DNA of 9,458 nucleotides from Bacteroidales bacterium 45-6 (GCA_001897035.1 MKRS01000370.1:1-9458); one strand, 5' to 3'. Numbered from the stretch's first letter, positions 1 to 7,857 are shown. Numbers and translations are program-made. Notes: a model not told the origin generated them from the letters alone.

Positions 1-702
1 ACCGCCCACCGTTGCCGACAGGAAAACCGCCATCAAGCACAAAAGCACGGCAAGTCGTGCCAAACGATTGCTTTTGGTCAAGACATAGAGTGCAGAGCCG
101 AAAACGGCCATATTGGCCAATAACAAGATGATGACATTACTCGATTCCAGGCTCCAGCTCTTGCCCCCCACCCGATCCACAAAAGTCATCAGCCAGAAAG
201 CGATGCCGTAAGCCGATAGCTTGATGACAGAATGCAGCCATCTGGGCATTTGCAAGGGGATCCGCATGAACATCGGAAACAACAGGGCAAATGCCAGCAA
301 GGCCAGCGCCCACGAACGGAAATCTTGAGGCGAGCTCAATTCGTATGGATAGAAATGCTGTATGAAAATGGCAAAAAATGTGAGCTGGAGCCCACGCAAC
401 ACAGAGTCCCAAATCAGGCGGAAAGCATTCGCCCCCTTCTCCAATTTCCGACCCAGGGAAAACGGAAATGCGGCTCCCATCGAAAAAAGGAAAAAAGGAA
501 ACACCAAGTCCACCCAAGTAAGCCCGGACAAAGCCGGATTATAGACATGCCCCGGAGGTGGAGTTTGCGTGTGATACATCCATCCGGGGAGAATTCCCGA
601 CGCAATTGTCGCCGACAGCACCATCGTGATGATGGCATAGCCACGGAGCGCATCCAGCGCATACGCCCGCTGAGCCGTTCCTTTATTTTCTATTTCTTTC
701 AT
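1..702 (-). CDS. DUF5009 / HGSNAT-like membrane acetyltransferase, N-terminal 234 residues (truncated by window edge)
   Basis: The frame is open from an ATG at 702-700 to base 1, exactly 234 codons, so the C-terminal part lies outside the window. The N-terminus has the signature of DUF5009 proteins: RAYALDALRGYAIITMVLS (residues 12-30), WMYHTQTPPPGHVYNP (41-56) and LTWVDLVFPFFLFSMGAA (61-78). These proteins are related to lysosomal heparan-alpha-glucosaminide N-acetyltransferase (HGSNAT), which moves acetyl groups from cytosolic acetyl-CoA across a membrane to a sugar amine. About seven hydrophobic segments are visible, near residues 20-38, 61-84, 101-118, 131-146, 150-166, 180-200 and 214-232. 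It starts 13 bp after the esterase stop, behind an A-rich leader (CACAAAAAG), so it is probably co-transcribed with the esterase. Family assignment is firm; donor, acceptor and direction of acetyl transfer are inferred from distant homologues. Overlapping frames here are shadows. Confidence 0.88.
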   Translation of the reverse strand, partial: MKEIENKGTAQRAYALDALRGYAIITMVLSATIASGILPGWMYHTQTPPPGHVYNPALSGLTWVDLVFPFFLFSMGAAFPFSLGRKLEKGANAFRLIWDSVLRGLQLTFFAIFIQHFYPYELSSPQDFRSWALALLAFALLFPMFMRIPLQMPRWLHSVIKLSAYGIAFWLMTFVDRVGGKSWSLESSNVIILLLANMAVFGSALYVLTKSNRLARLAVLLCLMAVFLSATVGG

Positions 703-715
703 CTTTTTGTGCGAA

Positions 716-2137
716 TTACTTTATTTCCAGTCGAAATGGCGATGCCGGAATACCGGTATTGTTGCACAGGTTTCCTTCGACGTAATTGCGGAAACAATAG
801 CGAACTTCTTTCGGGGCTTCAACGCTCTCGCTCCATACTTTCACAACATTCGACCCTCCAATGATTTCGGCTCGGGCAGGAACAAATTTCCCGTCGGCCC
901 CGGCAATTTCGAAACCTTTCAGGTTCTCGTTCTCGGGAGTCATGCCGTCTTCACCGTAATCAAAGCTGATTTCCAACGTTTTTCCATTCAACTTATACGA
1001 ATTATAAATGGGGCCACTGTATGGAATTCCAGCCACACCGTAGGTTTTGGCCAACGCCCAAAAAGCAAGCCGTTCGCCCACTTTTATTTTATAAGGAGGA
1101 TGAATGAAAATTTCGCTACCGGCATCGGTGGTAGTAACCATGCCCACATTCGGCACCTCCTTCATCAGTTCGAGCTGCGCCTGACGGAACCAAGCCCAAT
1201 CCAGCAAATCCTTTCCGCCTGATTGCCACGGAGCTATCTGCACATAATAAAACGGCATATCCTGCGAGCGGAAAAACGTGCGCCATTGTCCAACCAAAGC
1301 CGGAAACAGCTTTTTATACAAGGCGGGATCGTTGCTGTTGGCCTCGCCCTGATACCAGACCACCCCTTTTACGGGAAACCCTTCGAGCGGTTTCACCATC
1401 GCGTTGTGCAGCAAAGTAGGTGTCCCGTTGGGATAGCCGAACTCCTTGTTTTTCAGCACCGACAAATCCACTTCCGGGAAACGGGAAAGGGTTTCCTTGT
1501 CCATCCACGCTTCAATTTTGGAGGCACTCCACGAACAATGCACCAACCCGACCGGCACACCCAGCGTTTTTTGCAAAAGATCGCCGAAAAAATAGGCTGT
1601 CGCACTGAAATCGGCCACTTCCTTGGGCGAAGTCAAACTCCAGTGCCCTTCCACATCTTCAGTGGGAGTTGTACTCCAAGCATTTTTAACGGTAAATAAA
1701 CGTAAAGAGCGTTGAGGATTGGCCGACACGATGTAGGGTTGCGAGCCAAAAACAGGTTGCCCGCGAAAACCTTTCACAGGCATCTCCATATTGGATTGGC
1801 CAGAGCAAAACCACACTTCGCCCACAAGGACGTTTTTCAGCTCCAGCAGTTCTCCGTCGGAAAACGAGAGGGTGTAAGGACCGCCTGCGGAGGGCGTGGA
1901 AAGTGTTGCCGTCCAATGTCCGGAAGCATCGCTCTTGGTGTGGATCACCTTTTCGCTCCAGGAAGCCGCAATCGTAACCGGCTTGCTGGCAGAGGATTTT
2001 CCCCTAAAGTGAATTTCCGACTTTTGTTGCACCACCATATCGTTGCCCCAAATGGAAGGAAGCGCTATCTTTGCCTGGGCAGCCACTGCGAAGAGCAAAG
2101 TTGCCAGCAAACATCTTGCTTTCAATCTATTATTCAT
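716..2137 (-). CDS. Sialate O-acetylesterase-type SGNH esterase, exported
   Basis: A 473-residue protein with a signal peptide (residues 1-22, cleavage after AVAAQA), so it probably acts in the periplasm. The family removes O-acetyl groups from sialic acids, and in many Bacteroidetes from other glycans such as xylan. A beta-sandwich segment (about 23-105) precedes the SGNH-like catalytic domain. Visible motifs are GQSNM (113-117) with the expected nucleophile Ser115, the WYQGEAN block (261-267), and a C-terminal catalytic region with Asp338 and His346 in the setting IHPPYKIKVGERLA (345-358). A further beta-rich tail runs from about 380 to the end. Length is normal for bacterial members. It starts 11 bp after the metallophosphoesterase stop behind GATTAAGAAAA, an A-rich leader typical of the phylum. 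Family call is strong. Sialic acid as substrate is not established, because no sialidase or sialic acid catabolic gene is visible nearby. Confidence 0.93.
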   Translation of the reverse strand: MNNRLKARCLLATLLFAVAAQAKIALPSIWGNDMVVQQKSEIHFRGKSSASKPVTIAASWSEKVIHTKSDASGHWTATLSTPSAGGPYTLSFSDGELLELKNVLVGEVWFCSGQSNMEMPVKGFRGQPVFGSQPYIVSANPQRSLRLFTVKNAWSTTPTEDVEGHWSLTSPKEVADFSATAYFFGDLLQKTLGVPVGLVHCSWSASKIEAWMDKETLSRFPEVDLSVLKNKEFGYPNGTPTLLHNAMVKPLEGFPVKGVVWYQGEANSNDPALYKKLFPALVGQWRTFFRSQDMPFYYVQIAPWQSGGKDLLDWAWFRQAQLELMKEVPNVGMVTTTDAGSEIFIHPPYKIKVGERLAFWALAKTYGVAGIPYSGPIYNSYKLNGKTLEISFDYGEDGMTPENENLKGFEIAGADGKFVPARAEIIGGSNVVKVWSESVEAPKEVRYCFRNYVEGNLCNNTGIPASPFRLEIK

Positions 2138-2148
2138 TTTTCTTAATC

Positions 2149-3582
2149 TTATAATTGATTCACATATACATTCCCAAATCGATCGGTAACCCGAACTTCA
2201 ATTTTTGAACCGGCCTTTTGAGGAGTGGCGCGGAACAAATGATCGGTCGGATTGACCGAGATCCAATCGTACTTCATTTTTTCCTTGTTGGAACATTCCT
2301 TTTCGGCCAGCGGATCATTTCCGGTGTAATGAATCATTTCACCTTTATTCACGCCGTTTTCCCACCATTCCACTTTCCAGTTTTTATCCCAGTTCCACAC
2401 GTTGGCGACAATATCGGTCGGATATTCCTTGGATGAACCGACGGGATATGTACGCATCTGATAATCTTTCGGATAACCCGCACTTTTGAAATACCATTTC
2501 ACGTCTGTTCCGTTCACTTCGTACACGCCATAGCCGCGGGGCGTACCATCCAGGCAAATATCAGTCCGCCACCAAGTTCCACACACCGCACCGGTGATAT
2601 GTTCCATCAGGCTGGGTGAATACTCCAGCGTGCGGTTGTAGTGCATGTGGCCCGAAATAATATGCGCCTGGTAGGGTTTCAGCATTTCGTGAAAAGCCCC
2701 TGCGTTCACCATCTGGTCGGCAATGGCGCTGTAATTGTATTCGAACGGCAATTGCTTTTCCTGCAGCTGCGAAGGGATGTGCATAACCACGAAAACCGGA
2801 GAGCTCTTGTCCACAAACGAAAGATCCTGTTCGAGCCAATGGAAGGTTTTTTCGTCGATATATCCCATGTAGAAATAGTCGCGACCCACATAGAAATTGT
2901 CATTCAGGATAATATAATGGGCTTTCCCTTTGTTGAACGAATAACAGGTAGGACCGAAATACTTCTCGAAAGTCCGGAACGAAGTTTCGAATGAACGTCC
3001 GTAATAGTCCATGTCGTGGTTGCCGATAGCCCGGTAAACAGGGATGTTCAACTGGCTTGCGGCATGAATATAGGCCGGATACAGAGCGGGCGAATCGCCC
3101 ACAATGTCGCCGCAATCCACACTGAACACATCTTTTGTAGCCGATTCCCGGCTGATAAGCTCTTCGCAGTCGGGCAACATTTTCAGGTAGGTATCGATAC
3201 AACCGTTGTCGGTAACCTGGACATCGGCCTGTGCCAAAAACAGATGGTGATTGTCGTCCTTCGGATTTTTCTTCAACTCAAAATCATAAGTTTTGGCTTT
3301 CGGGTCCAACCTCCTGAAAAAAACAGGAACTGAATTTTCTACTTTTGTGAGATAACCCGCAGGTGTGGAAATAAACACAAACCGGGCATTGCCGGAATAC
3401 AACCGGTAGCTTCCATCGGCCTTTGTGCGGGTACAGTTGCTACCATCGCTTACCACCACGTTGGCAATGCCTTTTCCCTGACAAGTTACTTTCCCGGTCA
3501 GCTCCCGCGATTGAGCCGAAACGCAGACAAAGGTCAGCAGCAACAAAATAGTGCTTATTGAAAATTTATGTAAGGATTTCAT
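2149..3582 (-). CDS. Calcineurin-like metallophosphoesterase with N- and C-terminal beta domains, exported
   Basis: A 477-residue protein with a signal peptide (about 1-23, cleavage near VSAQ). Residues 25-105 form a small carboxypeptidase-regulatory-like or MetallophosN beta domain (ELTGKVTCQGKGIANVVVSDG). The central phosphoesterase domain (about 112-345) carries the metal-binding signatures: DVQ (120-122), GDIVGD (158-163), GNHD (187-190), His268 in VMHIP and GHMH (311-314). Residues from about 350 to the end match the MetallophosC-type beta domain. The first motif reads D-V-Q where classical members have D-x-H. The family hydrolyses phosphomono- or phosphodiesters using two metal ions. 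The start overlaps the upstream stop by four bases (ATGA), which implies translational coupling with the ADP-ribosylglycohydrolase-family gene. Substrate is unknown; a phosphorylated sugar or a phosphodiester released by neighbouring enzymes would fit. Confidence 0.93.
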   Translation of the reverse strand: MKSLHKFSISTILLLLTFVCVSAQSRELTGKVTCQGKGIANVVVSDGSNCTRTKADGSYRLYSGNARFVFISTPAGYLTKVENSVPVFFRRLDPKAKTYDFELKKNPKDDNHHLFLAQADVQVTDNGCIDTYLKMLPDCEELISRESATKDVFSVDCGDIVGDSPALYPAYIHAASQLNIPVYRAIGNHDMDYYGRSFETSFRTFEKYFGPTCYSFNKGKAHYIILNDNFYVGRDYFYMGYIDEKTFHWLEQDLSFVDKSSPVFVVMHIPSQLQEKQLPFEYNYSAIADQMVNAGAFHEMLKPYQAHIISGHMHYNRTLEYSPSLMEHITGAVCGTWWRTDICLDGTPRGYGVYEVNGTDVKWYFKSAGYPKDYQMRTYPVGSSKEYPTDIVANVWNWDKNWKVEWWENGVNKGEMIHYTGNDPLAEKECSNKEKMKYDWISVNPTDHLFRATPQKAGSKIEVRVTDRFGNVYVNQL

Positions 3583-5159
3583 TTTGAAATTGTTTTGTAT
3601 GCAATCATTCGTTCGACATATAATTTATTTCCCGACGAAGCGGAATTTTTGTCTTCCGAAACCACTAATTTCAGGATATGTTTATCGTCTTTCAAACCGA
3701 ACTGATGGAAAATATACGCACGGTTGACATCATATTTTCCGGCTTCTTCGCGGTAATAGGTGTCAATTTCCCGGATAAAGCGACCGTCGATATACACTTT
3801 GGCTTTTCCGGCATCCTTGTTCCAGCTGCCCAGCAACGAAACACCTGCGCCCGAAAAGTTTATTTCGAAGGAAGCTCCGGGTTTTAAAGCTTCGGCATAC
3901 AGATCGTCATCGCCATCGCCATATACGAAATCGACCCATTCGCCGCTGAATTTCCAGGAAGATTTGTCCCTGACCTGCACCTGATAATTCATCCGGATAT
4001 TTTGAAAGCCCTGTTCCTGTTTCGGGGCTTTAGGCTGTTGCGTCTTGAGCATGTAGGCTTGTGCATCCACTTTTCCTCCGTTGCGTTTCACATTTTCGGA
4101 AATGAAGGCAAGCGTTTGTTGCACCGCTTTGTTGTACGAATAAGTGGTATATAAAAAATTCTTATCGGCAATTTGGGGAATATACGATTTCAGGTCACCG
4201 GGAATGGCGGCATAACCGTACATCAATCCCAAAACGGCTGCCGAATTGGAGGTATTGCAATCTGTGTCCTGCCCGCAGCGGACAGCTATTTCCATCGTTT
4301 TGCGGAAATCGCCCTGCCCGTAAAGGAGCGCAATCGTGATAAAAGCACCGTTGAGTTTGGCATCGATATTGAACGTGTGGTAAGGGGCGCAAATGTCAAT
4401 ATCGCCATACTTTTGCTGGATCTTCTGCCAGGCAGTACGCCAGTTGGCTGGATCGGCCTTGTGTGCCACTATCACATCGCGGATACAGGCGGCGTAACCG
4501 CTACCTGCCGGAATAGACTTGAGCGCATTGCCCACTATATCGTCCAAATTATGAGTTAAATATGCCTGCGTATGCAGCGAAGCCATATACATGCCGCCAT
4601 ACATGCCATCGCCATAAGCCATCAGGCGGCCCACTTTCCGGCACATCAGGTTTGACGAGCGAGGCATTCCCGGATTGATAAACCCGATAAAATCCGATTC
4701 GATCTGGAAATCTATATCGTCTGCGTGCATGTTATTCTCGGGCAATCCCGACAAGGCTGCCGGTATTCCATCAAAATAATTTTTCCGGCTTTGCAGGTTG
4801 GCGTGGCACAAAGGAAAACCAGCATTGGCAAAATACTTCGCCAGGCTATCGGCCGGAACATCCAAACCGTAACGCTCCATGGTCATCATAAAGCTCAACT
4901 GACCATAAATATCGTCTTCGAGCAACGAGCTTTCCACCATCTCGGGACGCCACACTATGTCACCGTCAAAGGTTTTTCCAGTGGCTTTGAACTCGGTGGC
5001 ACGCCCGAACATGACCCCGATCATTTTTCCGGCCCAGGCTCCACGCACCTTGTCTTCCATCTTTTCTTTCGACAATGTCGTCGTGCCTTGTGCCGACCAC
5101 ACCGAACAATGGATAAGGCAAAGGAGCAAAACAGCCTGCCAATATCTTCTTATTTTCAT
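3579..5159 (-). CDS. Exported ADP-ribosylglycohydrolase-family protein with C-terminal beta-sandwich domain
   Basis: A 526-residue protein with a signal peptide (about 1-23, ending SVWSA). Residues 32-330 follow the ADP-ribosylglycohydrolase (DraG/ARH) pattern: KVRGAWAGKMIGVMFGRATEF (37-57), an acidic metal motif EDD (81-83), HADDIDFQIE (145-154), and GQDTDCNTSNSAAVLGLMYG (296-315) with Asp298 and Asp300. These acidic residues normally bind two Mg ions. Two changes from the usual pattern stand out: Lys45 replaces the Asp of the common GxxxGDxxG segment, and EDD replaces TDD. From about 400 to the end there is an extra beta-rich domain (VSLLGSWNKDAGKAKVYIDG, 440-459) resembling carbohydrate-binding or accessory sandwich modules. 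DraG-type enzymes are cytoplasmic and lack both the signal peptide and this tail, so the substrate here is more likely an extracytoplasmic ribosyl or glycosyl compound than ADP-ribosylated protein. It is the first gene of the four-gene unit, downstream of the promoter at about 5284-5313. Confidence 0.9.
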   Translation of the reverse strand: MKIRRYWQAVLLLCLIHCSVWSAQGTTTLSKEKMEDKVRGAWAGKMIGVMFGRATEFKATGKTFDGDIVWRPEMVESSLLEDDIYGQLSFMMTMERYGLDVPADSLAKYFANAGFPLCHANLQSRKNYFDGIPAALSGLPENNMHADDIDFQIESDFIGFINPGMPRSSNLMCRKVGRLMAYGDGMYGGMYMASLHTQAYLTHNLDDIVGNALKSIPAGSGYAACIRDVIVAHKADPANWRTAWQKIQQKYGDIDICAPYHTFNIDAKLNGAFITIALLYGQGDFRKTMEIAVRCGQDTDCNTSNSAAVLGLMYGYAAIPGDLKSYIPQIADKNFLYTTYSYNKAVQQTLAFISENVKRNGGKVDAQAYMLKTQQPKAPKQEQGFQNIRMNYQVQVRDKSSWKFSGEWVDFVYGDGDDDLYAEALKPGASFEINFSGAGVSLLGSWNKDAGKAKVYIDGRFIREIDTYYREEAGKYDVNRAYIFHQFGLKDDKHILKLVVSEDKNSASSGNKLYVERMIAYKTISK

Positions 5160-5211
5160 CCGATTATATTTTACGGTTATGCGGTATGAACTCGCATGAT
5201 CTTTATAGCTA

Positions 5212-5328
5212 AGGCTCTATCCCTGATCTTGATTGACTGACAATATATAACTTACAAAGAAACACAATAAACCATTTGACTATCAAACATATTAGTAGCA
5301 CACAATCAATTCAAGAAGGATAGAGCCT
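5212..5328. repeat. Long imperfect inverted repeat enclosing a promoter
   Basis: The outer arms are a perfect 11-bp inverted repeat: AGGCTCTATCC at 5212-5222 and GGATAGAGCCT at 5318-5328. Pairing continues inward after a short asymmetric gap with TCTTGA (5227-5232) against TCAAGA (5311-5316), then TTGACTG (5233-5239) against CAATCAA (5303-5309) with one mismatch. In all 23 of 24 positions match over a 117-bp element whose A/T-rich centre (5240-5302) holds the -7 element. No clear target-site duplication flanks it. It could be an invertible promoter segment, a small non-autonomous transposon remnant, or a structured regulatory region. Confidence 0.75.
5284..5313 (-). promoter_or_regulatory. 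Bacteroidetes-type promoter for the ADP-ribosylglycohydrolase unit
   Basis: On the minus strand TATGTTTG (5291-5284) is a full match to the TAnnTTTG -7 consensus and identical to the element upstream of the NAGPA gene. A TTG-containing -33 element (within CTTGA, near 5315-5311) lies about 19-20 bases upstream. Predicted start is near 5277, leaving a leader of about 118 nt before the ATG at 5159. The promoter lies wholly between the arms of the inverted repeat at 5212-5328. The leader also holds a small possible hairpin (5179-5183 ATGCG with 5193-5197 CGCAT). Confidence 0.55.
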
Positions 5329-5355
5329 GTTTGTTTTCAAATGCAAAATAAAACG

Positions 5356-6816
5356 TCAATGATTTTTATACGCATCGATGGCCGATTTGATGTCGCCGTA
5401 CAACTGGACTCCAAATTGATTGTACTGCTGGCCGTCGATATGCACCAAATCGAACAACATGATACCTCCCGTATGGTTGAGTATCGTAGAGATGGCCGTA
5501 GTCATGTTTGCCTTATCGGTCCACTTGATATTTCCCAAATCCACCGATCCATAATACCGGGAGGCCAACAGACCGGACGAACTTTTCAGAATAGCATCGG
5601 TTCCCGATAATTGGCCATTGACCGTCCACCAGCCAGGCCCGTTGATGGTGCTGGTGTAATTACCTGTATAAAACTGATCGAGAAGCTCCGCATAGCCCGT
5701 ATTCTTGTAAGTCGGAGTCGCCCAGTCAAAATTTAACGAGGCGTCGTAGTTGCTACTTGCCCAGTTGACACCTACACCGTAGTAAGAGTCATACCAAGCT
5801 CCGCTATATGTGCCAAACACCAAGTTGGGTTTCAATGCCTTCAGGTCGGTGCGTAGCTTTTGAACAATATTCTTGATATTGGAAGCCCTCCATTCATACC
5901 ATTTCTTGGCATACGGCCCTTCTTCCTTCACGCCCGTGGCAATGTTTCCTGCAGAAGTGTCCCTATTCCATGCCTTCACAATATCCGACGGATTAGGGGT
6001 GACGGCCAATCCGGCCCATGCCTTGAATTGCTGGAGAGAATAGCTGGAAAAATCGGCGGAAATGTCATAATAACGGCAATAATCGAGAATGAGGCCGTCC
6101 ACATCGTAGTTTTGAACGACTTCTTTCAACAGTGACAGCTCATAATCATAGACTTTCGGATAAATGGGGTTCATGAACACCACATCGGTCGCATCAGGCA
6201 TTTCACTCATTTTTTTGACTGCCACATCTGTGCCATCACTGTTGTTGACCTGCACGACCTGGGCTTGCATGTTCATGAATTCAGCATTTTGATATGCCAA
6301 GCCACGTCCATCCGCCCCTTCGCCCATCACGCTCATGGCGGCATAAATGTACAGGTTGTTCTTACGGGCAGATTTTATCATTTCAGCCAGGTAATCCATC
6401 GATTCCGGCTGCGTCTTGCCATTCACTTCTTTCAGGTGGGCCGCAATGCTGCTGTTGTACTGCACCATTCCCGTCAAGCCTTTCACTTCGGCAATAATTC
6501 CCGTAGCACCCATCGCTTTCACTTTGGCAAGCACGGCATCCATTTTTTCGGGAGAGTTCAGTCGCTCGAAGTTGGCATTCCCTTCTATCCACACCACGAT
6601 GTTGTTTTTCTTGAGAACTCCCCCCACTACCGGATTGGGATTCTCATTCGCAACTCCTGAGCCCGGTTCGGGAGCCACCACGTCAGGAGCGTCCACCGAA
6701 CTGTGCTGGCAGGAAGCACAGAAGGCAGCCATCAGCAGAAGCCAAAAAGAGAAGCGGAGTGCGGAGGTCTTAATCATCGACCTGGGTGATTTCCTGAAAA
6801 CCATGCTCTGTTTCAT
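5356..6816 (-). CDS. GHL10-type (family 10 glycosylhydrolase-like) lipoprotein
   Basis: A 486-residue lipoprotein: a hydrophobic stretch (about 23-33) ends in the lipobox FCASC with Cys36, followed by a Pro/Glu/Asp-rich linker (41-65). A TIM-barrel-like region starts at NNIVVWIEGNANF (71-83) and shows alternating strands such as GIIAEVKG (106-113) and NLYIYAAMSVM (154-164). The diagnostic part is YDVDGLILDYCRYYD (237-251) followed by DFSSYSLQQFKAW (255-267), which matches the DGIhlDYiRYP...DFS segment of GHL10 (formerly DUF187) proteins. Glu79, Asp245 or Asp240 could be catalytic, but I cannot assign them. The ATG at 6816 lies 18 bp after the upstream stop; an in-frame ATG at 6777 (residue 14) gives a shorter, more typical signal peptide and is a real alternative. 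Predicted role is glycoside cleavage in the cell envelope, partnered with the adjacent phosphodiester glycosidase. Specific activity is unknown. Confidence 0.87.
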   Translation of the reverse strand: MKQSMVFRKSPRSMIKTSALRFSFWLLLMAAFCASCQHSSVDAPDVVAPEPGSGVANENPNPVVGGVLKKNNIVVWIEGNANFERLNSPEKMDAVLAKVKAMGATGIIAEVKGLTGMVQYNSSIAAHLKEVNGKTQPESMDYLAEMIKSARKNNLYIYAAMSVMGEGADGRGLAYQNAEFMNMQAQVVQVNNSDGTDVAVKKMSEMPDATDVVFMNPIYPKVYDYELSLLKEVVQNYDVDGLILDYCRYYDISADFSSYSLQQFKAWAGLAVTPNPSDIVKAWNRDTSAGNIATGVKEEGPYAKKWYEWRASNIKNIVQKLRTDLKALKPNLVFGTYSGAWYDSYYGVGVNWASSNYDASLNFDWATPTYKNTGYAELLDQFYTGNYTSTINGPGWWTVNGQLSGTDAILKSSSGLLASRYYGSVDLGNIKWTDKANMTTAISTILNHTGGIMLFDLVHIDGQQYNQFGVQLYGDIKSAIDAYKNH

Positions 6817-6834
6817 ATTTTCTGTGAGTTAGAT

Positions 6835-7857
6835 TTATTTAAAAGAAACGGCCGTGACCACTTTCCGCTGTGTGCCGTCGCTGGGCTTGATGGTTTCCTT
6901 CCCGTTCACCAGAAGGCAAGACGAACCGCCGCCATCGAGATTCAACGCCTCCACACACCCCAAATCCCGAAGGATATTGGTTTCATCTGCGAGTGTCAAA
7001 CCAGCTATTCCCGGAGTCATATTCCGCCCTTCGCACACGAAAAAGATCATCTTGCCCGATTGGGTAATGCCAATGGCTGTGCGCGGAGCATTTATCTCGG
7101 GCTGCACGCCACTTTCGTCATCAAACAACTCTTCAACAAACGAATTGACTGGCTTTCCGTCTTTAATCAGCACAGGACCTGCGCCAATGGCCGTTTTGGC
7201 CTTCCACAAAGTTGCCCCAGAAGGATATGTTGCCGAAGGCATCTGCAAGGGAGTGGCTCCCGATTTGTTGGGGGCTGGTGCCGGATAGGCGTAAGTGATG
7301 TTGTTGTTCGTGTAGATCCAGTTCACTTTGTAACTGCCGTCGTCCATCAATCCAAACGCTCCACGTGTGGGATAGTACAAAACCGTGCCATTGGTACGGT
7401 ATTCGATCTGATTGTTGGGGCAAATAATCTGACCATTTCGGCAAAGCATACTCAAGGAGCTGCCTTCCCAAAAATACCCTCCATTGACAATAATGGGAGC
7501 TTGCTGGGTTTGATAGAACTCCGACGGAGTCTTATATCCTGAGGCATCTCCAAGCACACTGAATGTAGCCTGCTTATTCATATCGGCCACAGCCACGTAG
7601 GCAATGGCGCTTTTGCCCTGCAACATCGACGGAGACTTATACACCCTGATGTAATCGGGCAACTCGCCGAAGGATGTCTGCAAAATCCAGCCACGGGCAA
7701 CAATCACCGAATCCGAACCTGCCGATGGCGTATTGGGTGCGGGATCTTCCCACGTCCAGTCGGGTGCATTCCCCTTGTCATTGTTGCAAGACCACAATGT
7801 CTGCATACAAATCAGGGCTAAAAGAACCGCAAGATTGATTTTTCTGAATTTTATCAT
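6835..7857 (-). CDS. Phosphodiester glycosidase (NAGPA/DUF2233 family) lipoprotein
   Basis: A 340-residue lipoprotein with signal peptide and lipobox LWSC (Cys24), then an acidic, Pro-rich linker (about 25-48). The frame extends 12 codons further up to a TTG at 7893, but the ATG at 7857 places a standard signal peptide at the N-terminus and is preferred. The family includes human N-acetylglucosamine-1-phosphodiester alpha-N-acetylglucosaminidase, the uncovering enzyme, and the structurally characterised Bacteroides ovatus protein BACOVA_00430. Visible family blocks are VNGGYFW (124-130), AIGAGPVLIKDG (223-234), NAPRTAIGIT (256-265), FVCEGR (273-278) and LNLDGGGSSCLLVNG (305-319), which include the conserved residues around the active site. 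It is expected to split a sugar-1-phosphodiester bond in the periplasm or at the surface. It is the first gene of a two-gene unit, 18 bp before the GHL10 lipoprotein, downstream of the promoter at 7915-7945. Confidence 0.93.
   Translation of the reverse strand: MIKFRKINLAVLLALICMQTLWSCNNDKGNAPDWTWEDPAPNTPSAGSDSVIVARGWILQTSFGELPDYIRVYKSPSMLQGKSAIAYVAVADMNKQATFSVLGDASGYKTPSEFYQTQQAPIIVNGGYFWEGSSLSMLCRNGQIICPNNQIEYRTNGTVLYYPTRGAFGLMDDGSYKVNWIYTNNNITYAYPAPAPNKSGATPLQMPSATYPSGATLWKAKTAIGAGPVLIKDGKPVNSFVEELFDDESGVQPEINAPRTAIGITQSGKMIFFVCEGRNMTPGIAGLTLADETNILRDLGCVEALNLDGGGSSCLLVNGKETIKPSDGTQRKVVTAVSFK

Noticed and set aside
137..517. Minus-strand 126-codon frame
   Set aside because: Out of frame with the DUF5009 gene, which reads uninterrupted through the same bases with strong family motifs.
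232..864. Plus-strand open frame of 210 codons
   Set aside because: Antisense to the DUF5009 gene and the esterase 3' end; the product is Arg/Gln/His-rich and low in hydrophobic order, with no recognisable motif.
5212..5328. The inverted repeat as an intrinsic terminator of the GHL10 gene
   Set aside because: The apical loop would be over 60 bases and no T-run follows the distal arm on the minus strand.
6416..6832. Plus-strand 138-codon frame opposite the GHL10 gene start
   Set aside because: Shadow of the lipoprotein coding region; no promoter or family signature.
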